64,000 nt of DNA, from contig NZ_PVNL01000004.1 in NCBI RefSeq assembly GCF_002994635.1, forward strand, positions 115,381 to 179,380. The letters are read 5' to 3'. Source of the DNA: Enhygromyxa salina. GTDB taxonomy: Bacteria > Myxococcota_A > Polyangia > Nannocystales > Nannocystaceae. This document shows, in pieces, positions 26,763 through 35,197 of the stretch (position 1 is the first letter of the stretch; each line of letters opens with the position of its first letter). The translations under genes and the position numbers were made by a program. The notes under the pieces are model-generated. The model was given only the letters and a program-made list of their open reading frames with translations. It made no database searches and was not told the origin of the DNA.

Positions 26763-27757
26763 TTGAGGCACTCCGCCTTGCCGCCGCCGAACCGACGATC
26801 GAAGGGCACATGCAGCATGCACGCGCCCTCGCTGCGCTGCTGGGCCCCGAACTTGCCTGCGCTCGCCCACTCGGTCAGCAGCTCGTCGAGCGCGTCTCGC
26901 TTGTCCTCGACGATCTTGCGGTTGATATGGCGAAACTTGGCGAAGTCGTAGATGACGGTGCGCGCGTCGGCGTCGGACAGCCCGGTCAGGAACGGGCCGA
27001 TCTTGGCGTCGGCCTTGGCCGCGATCAGGAGCTCGTCGACCACCGCGCCGTCGACGGTGTACTCGTAGTGGCACACCCGGTCGCACTCGGCGTAGCGGGT
27101 GCTGTGCCGCCACTTGACCGAGTGTCCGTCGACGCTCGAGACCAGGCGGTTGTAGGTGCCGTGACCGTCGACGTCCTCTTCTTTGGAGTGCAGCGAGGTC
27201 AGCACGAACTCCGGCGCGCCGTGGGCCCAGATCCCGCGGCGGTTGGTGATCGCCTCGCGCTGGGCCTCGATCAGCTCGGGCTTGGCCGGCAGGTCGTCCA
27301 CGCTCATGGCGTGGGCGTACCCCATGCGAATCTGTTGCTCGGCGAGCTTGGGGCACCACACGAGCATGCGCCCATAGGTGTCGGTGGCGCCGTCGGTCTC
27401 GCACTCCCAGACCCCATCGCGGCCGGCGTAGGTGCCCATCTTGGCGAGCACGTAGAGCTCGTGCAGATCCCAGCTGCCCCACTGGTGCACGGCGCCGTAG
27501 GACTCGAGCGTGTTGTAGCCGAACAGTCGGGCCTTCGAGCCGTTGAAGTCACCCCCGAGCACGCGGAACGAGTCGCCGTCGTTGAAGTGCACGGGCACGG
27601 CCGTGCCATTGAGGATCACCTTGGTCTGCGACTCGGCGGCGACGCTCGGGCTGGGCGAGCTCAGCGAGGTCGCGGCCGCGACGGTGAGCGTGAGCGCGCC
27701 GACGAGCACGGCGACGCGGCGAGCAACGCGAGGGGAGCGGGGTTTGATGCGCGGCAT
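26759..27757 (-). CDS. Secreted staphylococcal-nuclease-like endonuclease
   Basis: The 332-residue product has a Sec signal (LVGALTLTVAAATSLSS) and an SNase domain. The catalytic Arg77 and Glu85 sit in KARLFGYNTLESYG, the second catalytic Arg130 in TDTYGRML, and the calcium-site Asp residues in HFNDGDSFRV. It should cut DNA or RNA outside the cytoplasm. The C-terminal 130 residues, with several Cys, are an extension not seen in simple thermonucleases and may attach it to the repeat proteins encoded downstream. It is the first gene of a three-gene run (4-bp overlap with the next). The start is a standard ATG. Confidence 0.85.
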   Translation of the reverse strand: MPRIKPRSPRVARRVAVLVGALTLTVAAATSLSSPSPSVAAESQTKVILNGTAVPVHFNDGDSFRVLGGDFNGSKARLFGYNTLESYGAVHQWGSWDLHELYVLAKMGTYAGRDGVWECETDGATDTYGRMLVWCPKLAEQQIRMGYAHAMSVDDLPAKPELIEAQREAITNRRGIWAHGAPEFVLTSLHSKEEDVDGHGTYNRLVSSVDGHSVKWRHSTRYAECDRVCHYEYTVDGAVVDELLIAAKADAKIGPFLTGLSDADARTVIYDFAKFRHINRKIVEDKRDALDELLTEWASAGKFGAQQRSEGACMLHVPFDRRFGGGKAECLK

Positions 27758-27885
27758 GTCGAACCTTCGGGCGAGCTTGCGGCATCATGGACGGCGCGTA
27801 GGTGTCGATCAACGCGTTTTTGGCCAGCGCAACGTTGCCAGCGGGTGACGCCCGGGGTACACGGGCGTGTGCTCGTCGCGGACCC

Positions 27886-28668
27886 ATGCAGGCGCTAAAG
27901 GGCCGTTTTCAGCTGTTCCTGCTGGCGCTGGGGCTGTGCTCGGGCTGCGGCGTCCAGCAGCGGGCGGCCGAGAAGCTGATTGATCCGCAGCTTCACAGCG
28001 AGGGCGTGCTCGTCGAGCGGCAGCGCGGCGTGCGAGATCTCGAGATGGGGCGCTACCGCGTCGAGGGCCTGCAGATCGAAGATCAGCCGTTCGACGGCAC
28101 CGGGCCACTGGCGCCCGACGCGAGCGGGCGAACTCGCCCAACCACGCAGCTGCGGATGTCGTTCACGCTCGTCGGCGGCGCGCAGCCGTGGACGGCCGCG
28201 TGCATCGGGCAGCGACGGCAGCCGACGGATCACGATCTGGCCGCGGTCGCCGACGAGCAGCGCGACGAGGTCGCGGTCCGCTGTCAGATTTCGTCGGAGG
28301 TGGCGAGCTCTTCGGGCTCCTCGACCATGGGTCACCCGACTCACTGGGAGCTGCGGATCGAGGGGCCGCTGACCAACAACTTGCTCGGCAGCCTGGCGCC
28401 GGTCGCTGTCGACCCGAGCTCGCCGAGCTCTCCGACACAGAGCAAGGTCGTCGAGGTCGTGATGTGGTACCAGCTGTGGAGCTTCACCCGTCGGCCGCTG
28501 CCGGCCGCGCTCGCGGTGATCCGCGGTGAGGGTGGCAGCGAGGCCGCGCTGATCCTCGACGCGCCCGAGCGCGCGTGGCTCGACGCGGGGCTGGACGACG
28601 CGGGCCGCGAGCTGGCGCTGACGACCATGCTGGCGCTGCGCTTGCTGCCGCTGGGCTTTGACGACTGA
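27886..28668 (+). CDS. Lipoprotein of unknown function
   Basis: The 260-residue product has the lipobox LGLCSGC directly after a hydrophobic core. The body is beta-rich with two Cys (TAACIGQR, VRCQISSE) and no motif I recognise. The ATG at 27886 was chosen because it starts the signal; the upstream frame adds 28 residues without charge pattern. It is divergent from the nuclease operon, with 128 bases between them. It may be a myxobacterium-specific envelope protein. Confidence 0.65.
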   Translation: MQALKGRFQLFLLALGLCSGCGVQQRAAEKLIDPQLHSEGVLVERQRGVRDLEMGRYRVEGLQIEDQPFDGTGPLAPDASGRTRPTTQLRMSFTLVGGAQPWTAACIGQRRQPTDHDLAAVADEQRDEVAVRCQISSEVASSSGSSTMGHPTHWELRIEGPLTNNLLGSLAPVAVDPSSPSSPTQSKVVEVVMWYQLWSFTRRPLPAALAVIRGEGGSEAALILDAPERAWLDAGLDDAGRELALTTMLALRLLPLGFDD

Positions 28669-28752
28669 GGGCTGACCTCAGCTCGCCCATCTGGGTCAAC
28701 CCCGTCCCGCACGGCGGCGGACCAGACCTCGGGTTCTTGGTATATCTGGTCT

Positions 28753-30129
28753 GTGCTGTCCGAGCGCCGTCCCCATGCCAGCTTGTACGAGAACATCGGC
28801 CGTACGCACGGGTTCGAGCCGCTGCGCGTGGACGGCCAGCTGCCCGAAGGTCTGGCCGGAACGATGTACCGCTGCGGCCCCGGGCAGATCGAGCGGTTTG
28901 GCCATCGCCTCTCGCACCCGTTCGAGGCCGACGGCGTCGTGATGGCGGTGCGGCTCGACGGTCGTGGTGGCGCGATGGGGGCCGCGCGCGTGATCGAGGG
29001 CGCGGGCTACCTCGAGGAGCAGGCGGCGGGGCGCTACCTGTACGGCACGGGCGCGCCGTGGCCTCGGCGGGTGATCAACAGCTTGCGGGGGCGGGTCAAG
29101 AACACGGGCAACACCCGGGCGTGGAGCTGGCGGGGCCGGGTGTTCGCGGTCATGGAGGCCTGCAAGCCGATCGAGCTCGACCCCGAGACCCTCGAGGTGC
29201 TCGGCGAGCGCGACCTCGACGGCGCCGTGGTCCGCAGCTTCTCCGCGCATCCGCATCGGGTCGCGCGGCTGGCCACGAGCTTCAATTTTGGGCTGCGCTA
29301 CGGCAAGCAGACCATGCTGGATCTCTACGCCCTGCCCGACGAAGGCCCGACCCAGCTGTTGGGCAGCTACGAGTGCAGCTGGGCTGGGTTGGTTCACGAC
29401 TTCGTGGTGACCGAGCGGCACGCCATCTTCGTCAGCTGTCCGGCCAAGCTCAAGCTCGCGCGGGCGCTGTTTCAGCTGGGGTCGCTCTCGAGTTGGTTCG
29501 AGTGGGCGCCCGCGCTCGGCTGCGAGATCATCGTGGTCCCGCTCGCGAATCCCGGCGCGCCCAAGCGCTTCAACGTCGATGCATTCTGGGTCTGGCACTT
29601 TGTCAACGCATTCGAGCGCGGCGACGAATTGGTGATCGACTATTGTCGCTATCCCGATCTCAGCTCGCTGACCTCGCTCGGGGACGGCTCGAAGATCGAC
29701 CCCCCCAAGCTGCACCGTGGCTGCCTGAATCTGCGAACGGGGGCGTGGCGCAGCGAGCAGCGCTGGCACAGCAGCTGCGAATTTCCGCGGGTCGACCCGC
29801 GCGTGGAGGGGCAGGCGCACCCCCACGCGTGGTTCTACGCGCGCGACGAGGCGGACGGGTTCTCGCTCGCGCGGGTCGACGCCGAGTCCGGCGACGCAGA
29901 CGTGTGGGCGCTCGGGCCCGAGATCAAGCCGAGCGAGCCCGTGCCCGTGCGACACAGCGAGGATCCCTCGGTCGAGCCGTGGATCCTGAGCTTGTGTCAC
30001 GATGAGGCCAGCGATCTGAGCTTCGTCGCGGTGCTCGACGGTGGCGCGCTCGCGGACGGGCCGGTGGCGAAGCTGTGGTTCGATCAGTCGCTGCCAGACA
30101 CGTTCCACGGCGACTGGGTGGCGGGCTAG
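28753..30129 (+). CDS. Carotenoid cleavage dioxygenase-like (RPE65 family) protein
   Basis: The 458-residue protein fits the family length and carries the four iron-binding His positions: SAHPHR (H166 or H168), GLVHDFVVTE (H215), VWHFVNAFE (H282) and TFHGDW (H452). The N-terminal PEGLAGTMYRCGPG and GVVMAVRLDG are also typical. Members oxidatively cleave carotenoids, apocarotenoids or stilbenes. No carotenoid genes lie within the window, so the substrate is open. The start is a GTG; tatatc lies 6 bases before it, suggesting a leaderless transcript. It is convergent with the glutamyltransferase gene, with 9 bases between the stops. Confidence 0.88.
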   Translation: MLSERRPHASLYENIGRTHGFEPLRVDGQLPEGLAGTMYRCGPGQIERFGHRLSHPFEADGVVMAVRLDGRGGAMGAARVIEGAGYLEEQAAGRYLYGTGAPWPRRVINSLRGRVKNTGNTRAWSWRGRVFAVMEACKPIELDPETLEVLGERDLDGAVVRSFSAHPHRVARLATSFNFGLRYGKQTMLDLYALPDEGPTQLLGSYECSWAGLVHDFVVTERHAIFVSCPAKLKLARALFQLGSLSSWFEWAPALGCEIIVVPLANPGAPKRFNVDAFWVWHFVNAFERGDELVIDYCRYPDLSSLTSLGDGSKIDPPKLHRGCLNLRTGAWRSEQRWHSSCEFPRVDPRVEGQAHPHAWFYARDEADGFSLARVDAESGDADVWALGPEIKPSEPVPVRHSEDPSVEPWILSLCHDEASDLSFVAVLDGGALADGPVAKLWFDQSLPDTFHGDWVAG

Positions 30130-30138
30130 ATCGGCGCG

Positions 30139-32130
30139 CTACTTGACCTTGCCCGGCGTCGCGACGCCGCCGATCCGTCTCGAGTCGGCAGCGCCATACT
30201 GCTTCTTGGAGGTCGGGATCGTGACGATCGCCTGAACCGCCCCGATCGTTGCGACCTGGACGAACGCGTAGCCGAGCGCCCCAAGGGCGCCAAGCACCTG
30301 TGGGTCAAAGCCAGCCTCGCGCTCGGCCACCCCAGCGTCGCTCGCGGTCGTGAGTGACACACGCGGCGCCACCACCGATTGCTGCAAGGTCAAGCGGTGG
30401 TCGATCAGGTTGAGCGTCACGTTCAGCACGGAGTTGATGATCGTCGCCCCGCCGGGTGATCCATAGGCCGCCACGGGATCACCCTCCAGCGTCACGAGGG
30501 TTGGCGCCATGCTGCTGCGGGGACGCTTGCCGGGGGCGGCATCGTTCGCGCCGGGGTTGAAGGACATGGGGTTGGGGTTGAAGGCCGGGGTCTGGTTGAA
30601 GTCGGTCAGCTGATTGTTGAGCAAGAATCCGTAGCCAGGGACCATGAGCCCGGTGCCCCACGTGGCCTCGATGGAGTTCGTGAACGCGACGATGTTGCCG
30701 TCTGCGTCGATGATCGTGACGTGCGAGGTGTCGCCGCCCGGATCGGAATGCGCGAACGAGACGGGGCCAAGTGACGCGCCTTCGGCGATGAAGTCGGGGT
30801 CGAAGGGGCGCGGGTCACCGGCCGTGATGCCCGTGCGCCGCTGACCCACCTGGATCAACGCCGCGCGCTCCGCCAGGTATGCGTCCGCCAGCAGCCCGGC
30901 GATCGGCAGGTCGGGGCACCCCAGGCAGTCCTGATCGCCGAGCCATCGGGCCCGATCAGCGAACGCGAGCCGCATCGCCTCGAGCATGACGTTCAAGCTG
31001 GAGACCTGCCCGAGACCGAATCCGGCCCCGCTGTCACCGATCGGGAAGCCCTCGAGCATCGCCAGGATCTGCAGCAAGGCGACGCCACCCGAGGACGGCG
31101 GGCCCATCGAGGCGACCTCGTAACCGCGATACGGCCGCGAGACCGGAGCGCCGATTGTCACGTGATACGACTCGAGGTCGGCGCAGGTCATCCTGCCCAC
31201 GCCCTGCGGGGTGTCGGTGCGGGTGACGAGCTGGGTTGCGAGGATCGCCTCGGCGATCCCTGCGTCGTGATCGCAGCGATAGAACGCCTCGGTGCCGCCG
31301 TCCGCGATGAGCTGGAGGGTGTGGGCGAGCTCGGGCTGGACGAGCAGGTCGCCAGCTTGCAGCGGCGATCCATTGGGTCGAAACACCGCGCGGGCGACGT
31401 CGTAGGCTGGTTTGACGGGGTTGTTCGGGGGGGCGAGCTCGTTGCTGAGCTTGGGCAACAGCACGTCAGCGGCGAGCCGGGTGCTGACGACGATACCGTC
31501 CGTCGCTGCCGCGATCGCGGGCTGCAGCGCCTCGTCCAGGGTGATCGTGCCCCAGTTGTCGAGGAGCGTGGCGGCGCACAGCACCGTACCCGGCACTCCA
31601 ACGGCGTAGCCACTCGCGGAGCGCTGGGCGAAGTCCGGCTGACTCACGAACATGTCGGCGGTGGTATCGGCTGGCGCTCGCTCGCGACAATTGAGGGTCA
31701 GCGTTTCGTTCGACTCGGCGAGATGGAAGATCACAAAGCCGCCGCCGCCGATCCCCGAAGACTGTGGCTCGACCACGTTGAGCATGAACATCACCGCGGC
31801 CGCGGCATCGAAGGCATTTCCGCCGCCCGCCAGCACCCCGGCCCCAGCCGAGGCGGCCTCCGGCTCCGACGTGGTCACCACGCCGTCTCGAAATGCCTTG
31901 CCAGTGCCCGGCTTCAACTTGGGCGGTTGCTTCCAGGAGTCGTCGTCGTCGGGCAGCGTACTATCAGGCACAATGAGGGGAGCGTTGCGCCATGCTTCAG
32001 GCGACTCCTGGTTACAACCAGGCGAGACCGTTCCCAGGAGCGCCGAGACCACGAGGCCGCAATCTCTAGCTCTCCGCGGGTGCCCGGCTGATTGTGCAAA
32101 TTCGGATTTCGTCCATGTCTCGAGCAGCAT
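30139..32130 (-). CDS. Gamma-glutamyltransferase-type lipoprotein
   Basis: The 663-residue product has an N-terminal basic/hydrophobic signal ending in a possible lipobox (VSPGC, Cys39). The Ntn-hydrolase core follows: GGGNAFDAAAAVMFMLNVVE, SSGIGGGGFVIF and GVPGTV in the large subunit. The autoproteolytic site is GGDTSHVTIID, with nucleophile Thr468. The small subunit includes EATWGTGLMVPGYGFLLNNQ and SSMAPTL. It transfers or hydrolyses gamma-glutamyl groups of glutathione-like compounds outside the cytoplasm. The gene symbol ggt would be reasonable, but true GGT cannot be separated from acylase relatives here. The 267 bases upstream hold the divergent promoter of the next locus. Confidence 0.9.
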   Translation of the reverse strand: MLLETWTKSEFAQSAGHPRRARDCGLVVSALLGTVSPGCNQESPEAWRNAPLIVPDSTLPDDDDSWKQPPKLKPGTGKAFRDGVVTTSEPEAASAGAGVLAGGGNAFDAAAAVMFMLNVVEPQSSGIGGGGFVIFHLAESNETLTLNCRERAPADTTADMFVSQPDFAQRSASGYAVGVPGTVLCAATLLDNWGTITLDEALQPAIAAATDGIVVSTRLAADVLLPKLSNELAPPNNPVKPAYDVARAVFRPNGSPLQAGDLLVQPELAHTLQLIADGGTEAFYRCDHDAGIAEAILATQLVTRTDTPQGVGRMTCADLESYHVTIGAPVSRPYRGYEVASMGPPSSGGVALLQILAMLEGFPIGDSGAGFGLGQVSSLNVMLEAMRLAFADRARWLGDQDCLGCPDLPIAGLLADAYLAERAALIQVGQRRTGITAGDPRPFDPDFIAEGASLGPVSFAHSDPGGDTSHVTIIDADGNIVAFTNSIEATWGTGLMVPGYGFLLNNQLTDFNQTPAFNPNPMSFNPGANDAAPGKRPRSSMAPTLVTLEGDPVAAYGSPGGATIINSVLNVTLNLIDHRLTLQQSVVAPRVSLTTASDAGVAEREAGFDPQVLGALGALGYAFVQVATIGAVQAIVTIPTSKKQYGAADSRRIGGVATPGKVK

Positions 32131-32362
32131 GCCCGGATTACTAGCACCGTGTTTACAGCGTGGTGCCGGCAAGGGCTGCGCCCGCCCCAGCTGCTTCGTG
32201 AGGGTGACGTCATGATGACGCGCTGATGTGTCAGGGGAGCCGCTGGGGCGGAAGATCTGCGGGAGAGACCCATGCACATATGCCAGTCGTCGGGCGCGGC
32301 GCGGAGTGTCCTGGCAATCACAGAAGTATATGTGGCAGGGTGGGGTCGTACGATTAATCATC

Positions 32363-32397
32363 TTGCAGATCGCGGCGCGGCTCAGTAGAGTCAAATT
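32363..32397 (+). promoter_or_regulatory. Leaderless-type promoter of the second secreted-precursor locus
   Basis: TTGCAG (32363-32368), a 17-base spacer, TAGAGT (32386-32391) and 6 bases (caaatt) lead to the ATG at 32398. There is no Shine-Dalgarno sequence. The layout is the same as at 7134-7167. Confidence 0.55.
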
Positions 32398-32904
32398 ATG
32401 ACAATCGCAACAATCGCACTCACTGCCCTGTTCGGGGCCCAGCCACCCTACACACCAGTCGTCCCGGTGCCACAGATCGATAGTATGGACGTTCACGTCA
32501 GCGAGTCGGCCGCGAGCATCGTTGCATACGATGCCAGCGGCGAGGTCGTCGCCACGATCGAGGCGTGGGAGTCCGACGACGGCCAGCTCGTGTACTTCGC
32601 CGACTTCGCCGACGGCTTCGCCGAGTACACCCTCGACCTGGAGGGGCACTCGTTCGTGGTCTCCACGGATCTCGAGGCCCGCGTGGTCGATCAGCGGATT
32701 GGCGTGATGGCCGACAGCCTGCTCATTGGTGGATTCACCCCAAACCCACAAAAGGGCGTCCTCAGCTGCGGCGTCTCGATCCTCGCCGCGGTGGGCTCAA
32801 CCGCGATCGGCAACGCACCTGGTGCCACGCTCGCGGGGATTGCGACGGTGTGCAACTGCACGCCGCTGATCTTCAAGAAGGCCAAGTGCCCGGATCTTTG
32901 GTGA
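32398..32904 (+). CDS. Secreted protein with hydrophobic Cys-containing C-terminus, bacteriocin- or toxin-precursor-like
   Basis: The 168-residue product has a short signal (MTIATIALTALFGAQPP), an acidic, Cys-free, beta-rich pro-region (about 25-110, for example DGQLVYFADFADGFAEYTLD) and a Gly/Ala/Ile-rich C-terminal segment of about 55 residues with all four Cys (LSCGVSILAAVGSTAIG, VCNC, KKAKC). This matches the design of the protein at 7133-6570, although the two are not clearly alignable. The downstream gene, 6 bases away, encodes a small membrane protein. An antimicrobial peptide precursor or toxin is the best guess from architecture; no family was recognised. Confidence 0.6.
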   Translation: MTIATIALTALFGAQPPYTPVVPVPQIDSMDVHVSESAASIVAYDASGEVVATIEAWESDDGQLVYFADFADGFAEYTLDLEGHSFVVSTDLEARVVDQRIGVMADSLLIGGFTPNPQKGVLSCGVSILAAVGSTAIGNAPGATLAGIATVCNCTPLIFKKAKCPDLW

Positions 32905-32910
32905 GCGCTG

Positions 32911-33192
32911 GTGACCATGGCACGCGCACAGCAAACCCCAGTCAAGTGGCACACCTGGCTGACCCTCGCGCTGATCCTGTTCCTGGCCGGCCACACCGGG
33001 TATGTCCTGGTACAGGACGGGCGGTGGTTCACGGCCATGTTGATCGCGCTCATCTACCCGATCGGTGGGGCGGTGCAGTGGTGGGTCTGGCGGCGCAGCG
33101 CCGACCCACCCGTTGCCCACGCCTATGACCGCGATCTGCCCATGATCATGGTCGCGCAGCTGCTCTTCGCGATGCTCACAGTGTGGCGCTAA
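32911..33192 (+). CDS. Small three-helix membrane protein, putative cognate or immunity protein
   Basis: The 93-residue product (GTG at 32911, or ATG at 32917) has three predicted membrane helices: WLTLALILFLAGHTGYVLV, a second around residues 43-64 (FTAMLIALIYPIGGAVQWWV) and LPMIMVAQLLFAMLTVW. It starts 6 bases after the secreted-precursor gene, so they form a pair. An immunity or export-helper role is inferred from position, in parallel with the membrane protein at 6350-6577. I know no family. Confidence 0.6.
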   Translation: MTMARAQQTPVKWHTWLTLALILFLAGHTGYVLVQDGRWFTAMLIALIYPIGGAVQWWVWRRSADPPVAHAYDRDLPMIMVAQLLFAMLTVWR

Positions 33193-33207
33193 CAACGCCA
33201 AGCCCAC

Positions 33208-33816
33208 TCACGCACCCGGAGCCGGCGGCATCGGGACGAATTCAGGCAGCGCCTCGATCCGCTCGAGCCACGCCCGCACGTGGTCGTACTCGTCGAGCGA
33301 CACGTTGCCCTCTGGCGCGTGCGCGACATAGCTGTAGCAGGCGATGTCGGCCAGGGTCGGGGAGTCGCCGACCAAGAACGGGTGGCGCTGAAGCTCGGCG
33401 TCGAGCAAGCCCAGGATCGCGTGGGCAGCCGCGATGGCCTCGGCGGCGTCGAACGTGGCGCCGAACTCGGTGATCAGTCGGGCGCGCGCGGGGCCATACG
33501 CGATCGGGCCGGCGGCGACGCTGAGCCAGCGCTGGACCGCGGCGGCCCCAGCAGGATCCCCCGGCAGCCAGTCGGCGCGGTCGAAGGCCTTGGCCAGGTA
33601 CACGAGGATCGCGTTGGCGTCGGGGATCACGTGGTCCGCATGCACGAGCACGGGGATCTGGCCGAACGGGTTGAGCTGCAGGAACTCGGGTTGCTTGTGC
33701 TCGCCACCTGGAAGGTCGACATCGATGAGCTCGTAGTCCAGCCCGAGCAGCGAGAGAAACAGTCGGACCCGATGGGCGTGGCCCGAGCGTGGAAACGAGT
33801 AGAGCTTGATCGCCAT
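33208..33816 (-). CDS. Glutathione S-transferase family protein
   Basis: The 202-residue protein has an N-terminal thioredoxin-fold domain ([20 protein letters not shown], with [10 protein letters not shown] and the cis-Pro, then [10 protein letters not shown] with the Glu/Asp-Ser-like glutathione contact) and an all-helical C-terminal domain ([17 protein letters not shown]). It probably conjugates or reduces small electrophiles with glutathione. The ATG at 33816 removes 32 residues of non-family sequence. It is divergent from the glutaredoxin-like gene, with 95 bases between them. Confidence 0.9.
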   Translation of the reverse strand: MAIKLYSFPRSGHAHRVRLFLSLLGLDYELIDVDLPGGEHKQPEFLQLNPFGQIPVLVHADHVIPDANAILVYLAKAFDRADWLPGDPAGAAAVQRWLSVAAGPIAYGPARARLITEFGATFDAAEAIAAAHAILGLLDAELQRHPFLVGDSPTLADIACYSYVAHAPEGNVSLDEYDHVRAWLERIEALPEFVPMPPAPGA

Positions 33817-33911
33817 GGTGTGACCTTGGGGCGAGAGCCTACCAGTTTGGGGGGCAATCCCTGACGCCGGTCGCTGGCGTTGCTGGCTCACATGCGCTAC
33901 GCAGGCGAGCA

Positions 33912-34295
33912 ATGGCCACGCCCAGCAATCCCCGCCCCCTGTTGGGTGACGAGCACACCTCCGATCACGTCCGCGCTCAGATCGCGAACTTTCACGGAAC
34001 CATCGTCACCGAGGTCAGCACCGCGGTCGAGCGCGACGCGGTCGTGGTCGTCGGCATGGCGACCAACCCGTTCGTGAAGAAGGCCCGCAAGGCGCTGGCG
34101 GCCGCGAACATCGAGTTCACCTACCTCGAGTACGGCAGCTACACCAAGCAGTGGAAGCAGCGCCTGGCGATCAAGCTGTGGAGCGGGTGGCCGACCTATC
34201 CGCAGGTGTTCGTGCGCGGCAGCCTGATCGGCGGGTTTCAAGAGCTCGAAGCGGCGCTCGCCGACGGCTCCCTCGCCACGCGCCTGGCCGCGTGA
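33912..34295 (+). CDS. Glutaredoxin-fold protein lacking the active-site cysteines
   Basis: The 127-residue protein aligns by eye with glutaredoxins: [19 protein letters not shown] stands where the redox motif and helix 1 should be, followed by EFTYLEYGS, the TYPQVFV cis-Pro segment and [10 protein letters not shown]. The CPYC or CGFS motif is replaced by NPFV, and the whole protein has no Cys. Thiol-disulfide exchange or Fe-S cluster binding in the usual way is therefore not possible. Cys-less relatives with NPxV are, I believe, a recurring bacterial subfamily. Its stop overlaps the start of a membrane-protein gene (GTGA), so a structural or regulatory role with that protein is plausible. 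Confidence 0.82.
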   Translation: MATPSNPRPLLGDEHTSDHVRAQIANFHGTIVTEVSTAVERDAVVVVGMATNPFVKKARKALAAANIEFTYLEYGSYTKQWKQRLAIKLWSGWPTYPQVFVRGSLIGGFQELEAALADGSLATRLAA

Positions 34296-35197
34296 ACAGG
34301 GGCGGTCGCGCGAGTCCGTTCGCCGCGAGTCCGTTCGCATGGTTTGGCTGGCTCGGGCTCGCGCTGGTGCTGCTCGGCCAGCTGCTGACACTCGTCCACC
34401 TGCGGCCGGTCTCGGACTGGTGGTACGCGATCTGCTGGACCGGCTTCACGCTGGCCGGTGACGCGTGGGTGCTGCGCCGCAGCGGTCGCAGCCTGATCCG
34501 CGAGCGGCCGCGCGACCTCGCGTTGATGGCCGTGATCTCGGCGGCGACGTGGTGGGGGCTCGAGCTGGCCAACCACTGGATGCAGGCGTGGTCCTACAGC
34601 GAGAGCCCGGACATCCCAGTGTGGCGTCAGCAGCTGCGCTCGACGGTGTTCTTTGCCACGTTGATCCCGGCGACGTGGGTATGCGGGATGCTGGCGCTGG
34701 CGCTGTGGCCACGTCGCCGCGCTGCGCAGCCACGTGGCTCGCAGCGTCGCGTCAGCGCCAGCTTGCGTGGGGTGTGCATGCTCGCTGGGCTCGCGGCCCT
34801 GGTCCTGGCCTCGCAGCTGCCAGACGTGGCCCTGGGGGCCAGCTTGGTCGGTGTGTTGTTGCTGCTCGATCCGCTCAACGACGCGCTGAACCGCCCGAGC
34901 TTGCTGGCCTGCATCGCCCGCGGCGAGGCCCGGGTGCCGATCGCGTTCGCGCTGGGCACGATGCTGATGGGCGTGGTCGGGGAGATGTGGAACTACCCGG
35001 CGGACCCCAAGTGGACCTACGACGTCGCGTGGCTCGACTTCGCCTACGTGTTCGAGATGCCAGCGCTTGGGTTCCTGGGCTACGGCTTGCTGGCCCTGAC
35101 GATCTTCGCAACCTATCAGTTCGCGCGTGGCTTCGTGCTTGGGCCGGCGGATCCAGGCGAAGCCGACGGCGACCCGCTCACGCTCACGGGGCTGTGA
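34292..35197 (+). CDS. Multi-pass integral membrane protein of unknown function
   Basis: The 301-residue product has about eight membrane helices, including LGLALVLLGQLLTLVHL, LALMAVISAATWWGLELA and FALGTMLMGVVGEMWNYP. The segment EMWNYPADPKWTYD and later FEMPALGFLGYGLLALTIF recur, as far as I recall, in uncharacterised membrane proteins of myxobacteria and acidobacteria. The GTG start overlaps the stop of the Cys-less glutaredoxin gene by 4 bases. Its 3' end overlaps the convergent Rieske gene by 14 bases. The function is not recognised. Confidence 0.75.
   Translation: MNRGGRASPFAASPFAWFGWLGLALVLLGQLLTLVHLRPVSDWWYAICWTGFTLAGDAWVLRRSGRSLIRERPRDLALMAVISAATWWGLELANHWMQAWSYSESPDIPVWRQQLRSTVFFATLIPATWVCGMLALALWPRRRAAQPRGSQRRVSASLRGVCMLAGLAALVLASQLPDVALGASLVGVLLLLDPLNDALNRPSLLACIARGEARVPIAFALGTMLMGVVGEMWNYPADPKWTYDVAWLDFAYVFEMPALGFLGYGLLALTIFATYQFARGFVLGPADPGEADGDPLTLTGL

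Noticed and set aside
32131..32751. N-terminal extension of the glutamyltransferase to 32751
   Set aside because: It reads across the promoter and opposite the secreted-precursor gene; the signal peptide starts at 32130.
33912..34295. Active monothiol glutaredoxin
   Set aside because: The active-site Cys is replaced (NPFV), and the protein has no Cys at all.
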